Source: JBBTRN01 sp038065175 (lineage in GTDB: Bacteria > Patescibacteriota > Doudnabacteria > UBA920). Taken from it: a stretch of DNA of 6,760 bases. The stretch lies in assembly GCA_038065175.1 (NCBI GenBank), contig JBBTRN010000012.1, forward strand, positions 1 to 6,760, in the 5' to 3' direction. The position numbers were made by a program, and so were the translations under genes. A model generated the notes under the pieces. That model saw nothing but the letters and a program-made list of their open reading frames with translations. It ran no database searches and was not told the origin of the DNA. Every line of letters starts with the position of its first letter. Within the stretch, counting starts at the first letter, position 1. Below are positions 1 through 4,516 of the stretch, piece by piece.

Positions 1-50
1 AGAAATTTGATATTGTTTAGTATTTAGGTATTAGAATTTAGGATTTAGCT
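1..50. repeat. AT-rich dispersed intergenic repeat, partial copy
   Basis: This stretch shares a perfect 14-base match (positions 5-18, ATTTGATATTGTTT) with 4368-4381, followed by a similar ATTTAG..ATTAGAA.TT pattern. Positions 34-47 (GAATTTAGGATTTA) are the exact reverse complement of 4318-4331. It is therefore a second copy of the element described at 4257-4410, cut by the window edge. No gene is visible in it. Confidence 0.6.
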
Positions 51-116
51 AAAATTATGAAAAAATGGTATTATAAATAAAATTAGCCCAAAAGGTGTTA
101 TAGTTTATATTGAAAA

Positions 117-563
117 ATGTCCTCCAAGAAACAAATATTCATATTATTATTAGGTTTGCTTGTCCTAACACCTTTTGTGGCTTCCGCCGCGGGCCTGGTT
201 CCGTGCGGCGGGCCTACGGAAAGCCCTTGTACTTTAAAAGACATTTTTGTTTTAGCTATTCGGACTACCAATACCTTAATTGGAATAGCCGCAATTTACG
301 CGGTGTACACAATTATTAGCGCCGGCTTTTGGTTGATTGTGAGCATGGGGGAGGAGGAGAAAATAACTAAGAATAAAAAAGCAATAGTCCATGCCGTTGT
401 CGGTTTTGTCCTCACCATGATGGCATTTATGATCATAAATACCGTTGTGAATTTACTTTTACTAAACGCCAGCCAGCAAAAATGCCAGCTTGACCTAAAA
501 GATCCGCTGAATTATTTAATAGTCCACTCCAACCCCCAAGAACATGCTGATTGCGCGCAATAA
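117..563 (+). CDS. T4SS pilin-like secreted/membrane protein (array member 1)
   Basis: This is a 148-residue protein with a signal peptide (about residues 1-24, VASA at the end), a short Cys-containing exposed segment (C30, C38), a first membrane helix (about 52-75), a charged loop GEEEKITKNKK (78-88) and a second membrane helix (about 89-116). This is the architecture of VirB2/TrbC-type and CPR 'T4SS_pilin' subunits. The first helix ends in SAGFW rather than the GGF/GGY of its paralogues, so it is a divergent member. An extra tail (about 117-148, C123 and C146) follows the second helix. The ATG at 117 puts a Lys-rich start directly before the hydrophobic segment. No Shine-Dalgarno sequence is well placed, since AAAGGTG at 91-97 is too far away. 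The last 68 bases of the gene belong to a repeat duplicated at 1175-1244. Function in a surface or secretion apparatus is inferred from family resemblance. Confidence 0.8.
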   Translation: MSSKKQIFILLLGLLVLTPFVASAAGLVPCGGPTESPCTLKDIFVLAIRTTNTLIGIAAIYAVYTIISAGFWLIVSMGEEEKITKNKKAIVHAVVGFVLTMMAFMIINTVVNLLLLNASQQKCQLDLKDPLNYLIVHSNPQEHADCAQ

Positions 564-566
564 AAT
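496..566 (+). repeat. Left 71-bp direct repeat flanking the toxin-antitoxin cassette
   Basis: Positions 496-566 align with 1175-1244 with four substitutions and one C inserted in a C-run (five C here, four there), about 93% identity. This copy contains the last codons and TAA stop of the first pilin gene and ends three bases after that stop. In the right copy the same bases run straight into the ATG of the next pilin gene, so the repeat is the former junction of the two genes. Confidence 0.92.
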
Positions 567-577
567 AAAAATCTTAT

Positions 578-617
578 TTGACGAATATATACCACTTTGG
601 TACACTTATGGTATAAA
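578..617 (+). promoter_or_regulatory. Promoter and likely autorepression operator of the toxin-antitoxin pair
   Basis: An extended -10 box is visible: TGG at 609-611 followed by TATAAA at 612-617, only 15 bases before the antitoxin ATG, which would give a very short leader. An alternative is TTGACG (578-583) with TACACT (601-606), spaced 17 bases. Overlapping these are inverted repeats: TATACCA (588-594) with TGGTATA (609-615), and TACCA (590-594) with TGGTA (598-602). Ribbon-helix-helix antitoxins usually bind such palindromes over their own promoter; that role is inferred here. Confidence 0.6.
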
Positions 618-632
618 ATTGACCCACTAAAA

Positions 633-920
633 ATGAAAACCACTATTCATTTAAAAGTTGATCCGGAAATAAAAATCAGGGCCGCTGCCCTGGCAGAGCG
701 CCTAGGTTTGTCTTTGAGCACAGTCGTCAATGCTTCCTTAAGAAGCTTTGTCCAGACCGAAACTTTTTCTGTTTCTGCGAGCGAACCCATGACTCCTTAT
801 ATGGAAAACTGGATTGGGGAGATTGAAAATGACATAGCAGCGGACAAAAATATTATCGGCCCTTTTCAAGACGCCGCCGCGATGGATAAAGCATTGAAGA
901 AGTATTTAAAGAAAAAATGA
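633..920 (+). CDS. RelB/DinJ-family ribbon-helix-helix antitoxin
   Basis: This is a 95-residue protein. Its start, MKTTIHLKVDPEIK, is a typical ribbon-helix-helix beta strand, followed by helices (RAAALAERLGLSLSTVVNASLRSFV, about residues 18-42) with the LGLSLSTVVN turn characteristic of RelB/DinJ antitoxins. The acidic and Lys-rich C-terminal half (about 50-95) would be the segment that wraps the toxin. I chose ATG 633 over an upstream in-frame TTG at 597, because 597 lies inside the operator/promoter and the extra 12 residues are unlike the family. The gene overlaps the toxin gene by four bases (ATGA, 917-920), the usual coupling for such pairs. It should neutralise the toxin and, through DNA binding, repress its own promoter. 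The exact subfamily is uncertain. Confidence 0.88.
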   Translation: MKTTIHLKVDPEIKIRAAALAERLGLSLSTVVNASLRSFVQTETFSVSASEPMTPYMENWIGEIENDIAADKNIIGPFQDAAAMDKALKKYLKKK

Positions 921-1177
921 CCTTTTCGCTGCATAAAAATTTTATTAAGGATTTTTCGCGCGTTAATAGAAAACAGCAAATGGCATTTTTGGAAAGGCGG
1001 GACCTGTTCCTGCAAAAACCATTTCATCCGATGTTAGCCAATCATAAGTTAACCGGCAAATATGAAGGCTACAGAAGTTTTAATGTTACCGGGGACATTA
1101 GGGTTATTTTTAGGCAGACTTCTCCGGAGGCTGTGTTATTTGCCCGCATAGGCACACATAATCAGCTATATGAATAA
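917..1177 (+). CDS. YafQ/RelE-superfamily mRNA interferase toxin
   Basis: The product is 86 residues, the normal size for the family. The C-terminal half carries the YafQ-like pattern NHKLTGKYEGYRSFNV (42-57), GDIRVIF (59-65) and GTHNQLYE (79-86). By recalled comparison with E. coli YafQ, H43, D60 and H81 match catalytic positions H50, D67 and H87. The second YafQ histidine (H63) appears to be N56 here, so the active site may be altered. Toxins of this kind cleave mRNA on the ribosome and are held inactive by the upstream antitoxin. The start ATG overlaps the antitoxin stop. The TAA stop (1175-1177) consists of the first three bases of the right direct repeat, so the gene end was created at the insertion junction. 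HigB/RelE relatives are alternatives, but the GTH ending favours YafQ. Confidence 0.88.
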   Translation: MTFSLHKNFIKDFSRVNRKQQMAFLERRDLFLQKPFHPMLANHKLTGKYEGYRSFNVTGDIRVIFRQTSPEAVLFARIGTHNQLYE

Positions 1178-1244
1178 AAGACCCGCTTAATTATTTAATA
1201 GTCCACTCAAACCCCAAGAACATGCTGATTGCGCACAATAAAAT
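1175..1244 (+). repeat. Right 70-bp direct repeat flanking the toxin-antitoxin cassette
   Basis: This is the counterpart of 496-566 (four substitutions, one missing C). It starts with the toxin stop codon and ends inside the ATG of the following pilin gene (1243-1245). Lacking one C, it no longer encodes the first pilin's C-terminus in frame and looks like a remnant. It contains an in-frame ATG at 1222 that can mislead start prediction for the next gene. Confidence 0.92.
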
Positions 1245-2523
1245 GAGAAAATTTTTCATAGTATTTTTTGTAATTTTATTCGGCGGGTATTTTATTTTGG
1301 GTTCCTTTAACATAGCCCAAGCGGCTTGCAGTTATAGCATTGATTTTAGTGAGCGTACTGGCAGAACCGCGGTAACTTCCAATGACATATTGCAATATTC
1401 TGTCCGCGTATCAAGGTCAGGTCCAATTAGTGATTGCGTGAATTCCGTCCAGATTATTCTGATGGTAAAGGTAAAAAATGGGGGGCGGACTACAATAGAA
1501 AGTAAGTCAAGTTCCTTCCAACCAACCGTAGATAATCAAGGTAATGTTTTAGGAAGTTTAGCCACCGCAAATTTTGGTTTAGATCTGAACACTTTTGATA
1601 GAAGTCAATTGCCGGTAGCAAATGTTGTCCAGGCTTTTGTTAGAGTTTCTGGTTTGAGAAGCGATACAACATCAACTTCAAATGGTGCAACTTTTCAAGA
1701 TAGTAATGTTGTTAGTATGCAGATAACCGGAGCACTTGGGACATCTGGCCAGGTGAAATTAAATGTTTATTTTTTCGATCCCAATAATCAAAGCCTGACT
1801 AAGGGTACCTTTAAGGCGGAAGAAACAATAACCGTTTTAGCTGAATTAAATAAAAATGATGTAAAAAATTTGAGCTCCGATATTAAAAATATTTATGCAG
1901 CATTTTATGTTAATGACTTTGCCAAACCAATTTATGGGACTACCATATTGAGGTCGAGTCTTGAAACAGATAGTAAGTTAGGTGCCAAATTTACAGTTGG
2001 GACACAGAGTAATTTTAAAAATGGCACAAATATAGCGCAAGTAAAGTTATTTGAGGCCAACACTAGTGGTAGTTTAGGGGAGGGTCGTGGGAGCGTACAA
2101 GTGCAAGGATTGGGGCAAACTCCAGGACAACCGCAACAGCCTGGAGGACAGCCTGGAGGACAGCCTGGGCAGCCAGGTGGGCAATCCGAAGTTGATTCCA
2201 AACTTAACGAATTTTTGTTTAATCCTCTGCCGACCGATTCTCTGACTGGTACTTTGTTAACTATTGCCAAAGGGTTTTTGGGGATTGTGGCTTTGTGGGC
2301 AGTGGTGTTTATTGTAATCGGCGGGTTTAAGCTCACTATGGCGCAAGGGCAGGAAGAAGCCTATTTGGCGGCAAAAAAGACTATTATTTGGGCAATTTTG
2401 GGCCTGGTAGTTGCGATGCTGTCTTTTAGCATTATTGCGATTGTGCAAAATTTATTGCAAGTAAAAATTCCTCCGCCTCCGGGGGCTGGAGACGAGCAGA
2501 CTGTAAGAAATAAGACGAATTGA
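1243..2523 (+). CDS. Large secreted protein with C-terminal T4SS pilin-like domain (array member 2)
   Basis: This is a 426-residue protein. Residues 1-28 form a signal peptide (MRKFF start, AQA before the predicted cut). Residues 29-288 form a polar, beta-rich ectodomain that looks like one or two Ig-like or adhesin-like modules; I do not recognise the family. Residues 289-314 are a Gly/Pro/Gln linker. Residues 340-362 are a membrane helix ending in GGF, followed by the loop AQGQEEAYLAAKK (367-379) and a second helix (about 380-405). The end is Pro-rich and charged. The C-terminal 90 residues match the core shared by the neighbouring pilin-like proteins. I chose ATG 1243 over ATG 1222 because 1222-1242 is duplicated sequence from the preceding gene's tail and a seven-residue extension would weaken the signal peptide. 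Before the cassette insertion this ATG lay one base after the previous stop, so translation was probably coupled. A role as a surface-exposed pilus or adhesin subunit is inferred. Confidence 0.82.
   Translation: MRKFFIVFFVILFGGYFILGSFNIAQAACSYSIDFSERTGRTAVTSNDILQYSVRVSRSGPISDCVNSVQIILMVKVKNGGRTTIESKSSSFQPTVDNQGNVLGSLATANFGLDLNTFDRSQLPVANVVQAFVRVSGLRSDTTSTSNGATFQDSNVVSMQITGALGTSGQVKLNVYFFDPNNQSLTKGTFKAEETITVLAELNKNDVKNLSSDIKNIYAAFYVNDFAKPIYGTTILRSSLETDSKLGAKFTVGTQSNFKNGTNIAQVKLFEANTSGSLGEGRGSVQVQGLGQTPGQPQQPGGQPGGQPGQPGGQSEVDSKLNEFLFNPLPTDSLTGTLLTIAKGFLGIVALWAVVFIVIGGFKLTMAQGQEEAYLAAKKTIIWAILGLVVAMLSFSIIAIVQNLLQVKIPPPPGAGDEQTVRNKTN
2140..2184 (+). repeat. In-frame 12-bp tandem repeat encoding a Gly/Pro/Gln linker
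   Basis: The unit CCTGGAGGACAG occurs twice perfectly (2140-2151, 2152-2163) and then in degenerate form to about 2184, encoding PGGQ-type units. The period is a multiple of three, so copy-number change would alter only linker length. Confidence 0.8.
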
Positions 2524-2535
2524 GAATTAGACTTC

Positions 2536-2573
2536 TTCCCTCCCCTTAAGGGGGAGGGTTAGGGTGGGGTGAT
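2536..2573 (+). repeat. Left terminal inverted repeat of the DUF559 unit
   Basis: The arm begins TTCCCTCCCCTTAAGGGGGA and ends AGGGTGGGGTGAT. Its first half is itself a palindrome (CCCTCCCCTTAAGGGGGAGGG). It aligns with the reverse complement of 2911-2949 at roughly 80% identity. Its G-rich end lies directly before the endonuclease ATG and could act as the ribosome binding site. Confidence 0.75.
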
Positions 2574-2910
2574 GATTAAGCGTAAGACTCAAATAGCCAG
2601 AAAGTTAAGGAACAACCCCACCGATGCAGAAAAGAAACTTTGGTACTTTTTAAGAAGCTATCGAAAATTGGGGATCAAGTTTAGAAGACAGCAGCTAATC
2701 GGACCATATTTCCCGGATTTTGTTTGTTTAGAAAAAAAATTGGCTATTGAATTAGACGGGAGCCAGCATCTAAATTTAAAATCCGATGAACTACGGGATA
2801 GTTGGTTAAGACAGGAAGGTTTTACGGTGTTAAGATTTTGGGATAACGAGGTGTTGCAAAATATTGAAGGGGTTATGGAAAAAATTTTAAACTATTGTAA
2901 TAATCTATAA
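2572..2910 (+). CDS. DUF559 domain endonuclease-like protein
   Basis: This is a 112-residue protein matching the DUF559 pattern, a branch of the PD-(D/E)XK nuclease fold related to very-short-patch-repair endonucleases. Visible motifs are an N-terminal ARKLRNNPTDAEKKLWYFLR (9-28), KFRRQQLIGPYFPDFV (36-51, catalytic D49), the strand LAIELDGSQH (57-66, with E60 and D62 in the E-x-D arrangement), and the C-terminal LRFWDNEVL (87-95) typical of the family. All expected catalytic residues seem present, so the gene looks intact. I chose ATG 2572; GTG 2569 would add one residue. G-rich repeat sequence lies immediately upstream. It is the only obvious non-pilin gene in this part of the array apart from the toxin-antitoxin pair, and lies exactly between inverted repeats. 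A DNA-cleaving role is known for related folds, but no target can be read from the sequence. Confidence 0.9.
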   Translation: MIKRKTQIARKLRNNPTDAEKKLWYFLRSYRKLGIKFRRQQLIGPYFPDFVCLEKKLAIELDGSQHLNLKSDELRDSWLRQEGFTVLRFWDNEVLQNIEGVMEKILNYCNNL

Positions 2911-2949
2911 ATCACCCCCTCCCAGTCTCCCCCCTTAGAGGGGGAGGAA
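2911..2949 (-). repeat. Right terminal inverted repeat of the DUF559 unit
   Basis: Read on the opposite strand this begins TTCCTCCCCCTCTAAGGGGG and ends GGGAGGGGGTGAT, matching 2536-2573 with a few substitutions and one extra base. It starts at the base after the endonuclease stop. On the + strand its GGGGAGGA (2941-2948) is the only Shine-Dalgarno-like sequence ahead of the next pilin ATG (2962), although the 13-base spacing is long. Confidence 0.75.
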
Positions 2950-2961
2950 TGACTCACGAAT

Positions 2962-3507
2962 ATGCAAACAAACAAACCAAATAAATATAAATTATTACTT
3001 TTACCAATAATTTTGGCCGGAGTATTTTTCGCGCAAACAGCAATGGCGCAGAAACTACCGGAGACCACTCCGGAATGCGATAACCTTAAACAATGGTTTG
3101 ATGTTCAATTAAGGGACAACAAAAAAACCAATGCAGTGGAGGATTTGCCCATAATTTGCACAGCCCAAGGCGCTTTTATGTGGTTTATTCAGATGCTTTT
3201 ATTGTTTGCAGGAAGTGTGGCGGTGATTTTTATTATTATTGGCGGTTTTAAATACCTAACTTCCGCGGGCAACGAAGAGCAGTCGGAACAGGGTAAAAAA
3301 ACTTTGGTTACGTCTATAATTGGTTTAGTGGTAGTAATTATGGCAGCGACCATTGTAAGGATTGTGGCAACCACGCTGGGCACGGGGAAGGCTGATTCCA
3401 ACGCTCCAAATCCGTCTGCACAGCAGACTCCGGCCGACAACCAAACGCCCACTAATCCCCAAGACCCCCAGTTGCCGCTGCAGCCGGATCCGCAATCGCC
3501 AAGGTAG
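2962..3507 (+). CDS. T4SS pilin-like secreted/membrane protein with Pro/Gln-rich tail (array member 3)
   Basis: This is a 181-residue protein. A signal peptide covers about residues 1-29 (ending AMA before Q30), followed by an exposed segment with C39 and C66 that could form a disulfide. The first membrane helix (about 72-95) ends in GGFKYLTSAGNEE, the loop carries QSEQGKKT (107-114), and a second helix covers about 115-138. The tail (about 145-181) is rich in Pro, Gln, Asn and Asp and has no counterpart in the shorter paralogues. The core motif SAGNEE..E.GKKT is shared with members 4 to 6, placing it in the same VirB2/TrbC-like family. It begins 12 bases after the right inverted repeat of the DUF559 unit and was probably next to member 2 before that insertion. 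A subunit of a surface filament or secretion channel is inferred. Confidence 0.85.
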   Translation: MQTNKPNKYKLLLLPIILAGVFFAQTAMAQKLPETTPECDNLKQWFDVQLRDNKKTNAVEDLPIICTAQGAFMWFIQMLLLFAGSVAVIFIIIGGFKYLTSAGNEEQSEQGKKTLVTSIIGLVVVIMAATIVRIVATTLGTGKADSNAPNPSAQQTPADNQTPTNPQDPQLPLQPDPQSPR

Positions 3508-3546
3508 TGCGTTTAGTTATTTTTTGGACTTACGCATTAGGGATTT

Positions 3547-3659
3547 TGTCATCTCGACTGAATGAATCTGAATGGAGGGATCCCTTACATCCCGATGTTT
3601 AAGCGATTCCTCGGCTCGCTAGTTTACCCTGAGCGAAGTCGAATGGGCTCGGAATGACA
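3547..3659. repeat. MITE-like inverted-repeat element (TGTCAT...ATGACA)
   Basis: The 113-bp element starts TGTCATCTCGA and ends CTCGGAATGACA. Its two halves are inverted copies, for example GAGGGATCCCTTA (3576-3588) against the reverse complement of TAAGCGATTCCTC (3600-3612), with the centre near 3590-3600. The right half carries an extra CCTGAGCGAAGTCGAATGGG block. It resembles the widespread non-coding GTCAT...ATGAC elements of many bacterial genomes. It contains no credible gene and could fold into a long hairpin in RNA. Confidence 0.75.
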
Positions 3660-3678
3660 GCAGGTGTGAGTCCTAATT

Positions 3679-3706
3679 TTGAAAATAATTAAATCTATAG
3701 TATAAT
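3679..3706 (+). promoter_or_regulatory. Sigma70-type promoter for the downstream pilin genes
   Basis: TTGAAA (3679-3684, five of six consensus bases) and a perfect TATAAT (3701-3706) are separated by 16 bases. Transcription would begin near 3713 and run through the solo G-rich repeat into the gene at 3799. This is the best promoter match in the window and suggests that members 4 to 6 can be transcribed separately from members 1 to 3. Confidence 0.7.
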
Positions 3707-3728
3707 TTAACCAGTAAATAACTCTTAT

Positions 3729-3791
3729 CCCTTTTTCCCTTTCCTTTTTAATAAAGAGGGGGAGGGAAAAGAGGCGAAAGAGAGGGGGTGA
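3729..3791 (+). repeat. Solo copy related to the DUF559 inverted repeat
   Basis: This stretch has the same order of elements as the inverted repeats at 2536-2573 and 2911-2949: a pyrimidine arm (CCCTTTCCTTTTTAATAA), then AGGGGGAGGG (3757-3766), then a G-rich end AGAGGGGGTGAC (3781-3792). It is longer and more divergent, so homology is likely but not certain. Its last part, GGGGGTGA, lies seven bases before the TTG start at 3799 and probably serves as the ribosome binding site. Confidence 0.5.
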
Positions 3792-3798
3792 CATTGAA

Positions 3799-4203
3799 TT
3801 GAAACACATATTAAAATTAGACAGGATTAATTGGCTCGCAATAGCGCAGATTCTTTTGGTGAGTCTATTGGTTTTTGCGCCCCTATTGGCGGCTGATGCG
3901 CAATTTACCAGGATTGATTGCCAGGGTACCGGCTTAAATTGCAACGCCGGAACCAGCATAAATCAGCTTATAAGGACTGTAATTAACTGGCTTTTGGCCA
4001 TTGCTTTCGGCGTGGCGGTTTTATTCCTTATAATCGGTGGTTTCCAGTACATTGTCTCTGCGGGTAATGAAGAAGCCGCGGAAAAAGGCAAAAGTACGGC
4101 AGTGAACGCTTTAATTGGTATTGTCATAATAATTTTGTCTTACGTAATTGTAAATGTTGTAGCTAACATGGTATCAAACGTCGGCGGTGGCGGAGGCGTA
4201 TAG
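3799..4203 (+). CDS. T4SS pilin-like secreted/membrane protein with TTG start (array member 4)
   Basis: This is a 134-residue protein. The signal peptide (about residues 1-35) ends LAADA before Q35. The short exposed segment has C41 and C48. The first membrane helix (about 59-81) ends in IIGGFQYIVSAGNEE, followed by AAEKGKST (93-100) and a second helix (about 101-124). It ends in a Gly-rich tail, GGGGGV. No ATG precedes the mature core, so the TTG at 3799 is the start. It is supported by GGGGGTGA at 3785-3792, seven bases upstream, and by the natural signal peptide it gives. The gene has its own promoter upstream (3679-3706). It belongs to the same pilin-like family as its neighbours, and a role in a surface or secretion apparatus is inferred. 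Confidence 0.85.
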   Translation: MKHILKLDRINWLAIAQILLVSLLVFAPLLAADAQFTRIDCQGTGLNCNAGTSINQLIRTVINWLLAIAFGVAVLFLIIGGFQYIVSAGNEEAAEKGKSTAVNALIGIVIIILSYVIVNVVANMVSNVGGGGGV

Positions 4204-4217
4204 GCATAGGTTCAGGC

Positions 4218-4239
4218 GGCCCTGATGTTAATCGGGGCC
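4218..4239 (+). terminator. Hairpin just after pilin member 4, without a T-run
   Basis: GGCCCTGAT (4218-4226) pairs with ATCGGGGCC (4231-4239) around the loop GTTA, giving a nine-base-pair GC-rich stem with one G-U pair, 14 bases after the stop codon. No T-run follows, so it may stabilise the mRNA 3' end or weakly attenuate transcription rather than terminate it. Confidence 0.4.
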
Positions 4240-4256
4240 AAATCCAGGTGGGAAGA

Positions 4257-4410
4257 CAAAATTCTAAATAACAAATCCGAAATTCCTGCCCCGCCGGCAG
4301 GCAGGCGAAACAAATTTTAAATCCTAAATTCATAATTAGTAAACTGTTTGGCGCTTAATTATTTATTATTTGATATTGTTTCGGATTTAGAGATTAGAAA
4401 TTCGAATTTT
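4257..4410. repeat. AT-rich dispersed intergenic element with partial inverted ends
   Basis: The left end (about 4258-4282, AAAATTCTAAAT...AATCCGAAAT) is roughly the reverse complement of the right end (4377-4410, TTTCGGATTTAG...GAATTTT). Segments of it recur at 1-50 in both orientations. It fills most of the 356-base gap between two pilin genes and contains no credible reading frame. Such short AT-rich elements are, to my knowledge, abundant between genes of Parcubacteria. Confidence 0.6.
4285..4305. repeat. GC-rich palindromic repeat nested in the AT-rich element
   Basis: CCTGCC (4285-4290) is complementary to GGCAGG at the far end, around a central GCCGGC, making a short strong palindrome in very AT-rich surroundings. 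Its right half GGCAGGCAGG (4296-4305) recurs exactly inside the last pilin gene at 5067-5076. Confidence 0.65.
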
Positions 4411-4516
4411 ATCCCAGTACCAAGAAGACCATGGGATTGCCCGTTGATGGATTAGTCTTCTGGTACGGGATCTTCGCCCCTCATGGGCGTACCCTTGGCA
4501 CCATGGTTTTAAGGGT
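4411..4516 (+). promoter_or_regulatory. Highly structured segment upstream of pilin member 5 (candidate leader RNA)
   Basis: Three successive hairpins are visible. The first pairs 4411-4429 with 4455-4471 (ATCCC.GTACCA.GAAGAC with GTCTTC.TGGTAC.GGGAT, 17 pairs, two single-base bulges), and inside it CCAT/ATGG and GGG/CCC can also pair. The second is CGCCC (4475-4479) with GGGCG (4485-4489). The third is ACCCTT (4491-4496) with AAGGGT (4511-4516), with the palindrome ACCATGGT in its loop. The third ends 43 bases before the pilin ATG. I do not recognise a known riboswitch class. A cis-acting leader, small RNA or another repeat element are all possible. Confidence 0.5.

Larger units (their letters stand above)
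567..1174 (+). mobile_element. Toxin-antitoxin cassette inserted between two pilin genes
   Basis: These 608 bases lie between the two copies of the 70-71 bp direct repeat and hold only the promoter/operator, the antitoxin and the toxin minus its stop codon. No integrase, transposase or terminal inverted repeat is seen. Recombination between the repeats would remove about 679 bases and rejoin the first pilin stop codon to the second pilin start codon with one A between them, so this is best read as an acquired insertion. Confidence 0.7.
2536..2949 (+). mobile_element. DUF559 endonuclease gene bounded by inverted repeats
   Basis: A single gene sits between two imperfect 38-39 bp inverted repeats (2536-2573 and 2911-2949). 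The left repeat runs into the start codon and the right repeat begins at the base after the stop codon. Nothing else is inside. The unit separates two pilin genes that are otherwise neighbours. The layout resembles a minimal mobile or homing-type unit; mobility itself is not shown by the sequence. Confidence 0.55.

Noticed and set aside
57..80. Seven-codon frame MKKWYYK ahead of the first pilin gene
   Set aside because: It is too short to separate from chance, with no clear ribosome binding site or leader-peptide pattern.
597..632. TTG start adding 12 residues to the antitoxin
   Set aside because: It begins inside the operator/promoter, and the family normally starts at the MKTTIHLKVD-type strand.
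1932..2336. Pro/Cys-rich reading frame on the - strand
   Set aside because: Its Cys/Pro repeats are only the reverse reading of the PGGQ linker repeat of the large pilin-like protein.
2949..2984. Short frame from ATG 2949 ahead of pilin member 3
   Set aside because: The G-rich repeat ends directly at this ATG, leaving no spacing for a ribosome binding site, and the 11-residue product shows no pattern.
3508..3536. TGCGT/ACGCA inverted pair after pilin member 3 as a terminator
   Set aside because: There are only five pairs around a long loop and no T-run after the stem.
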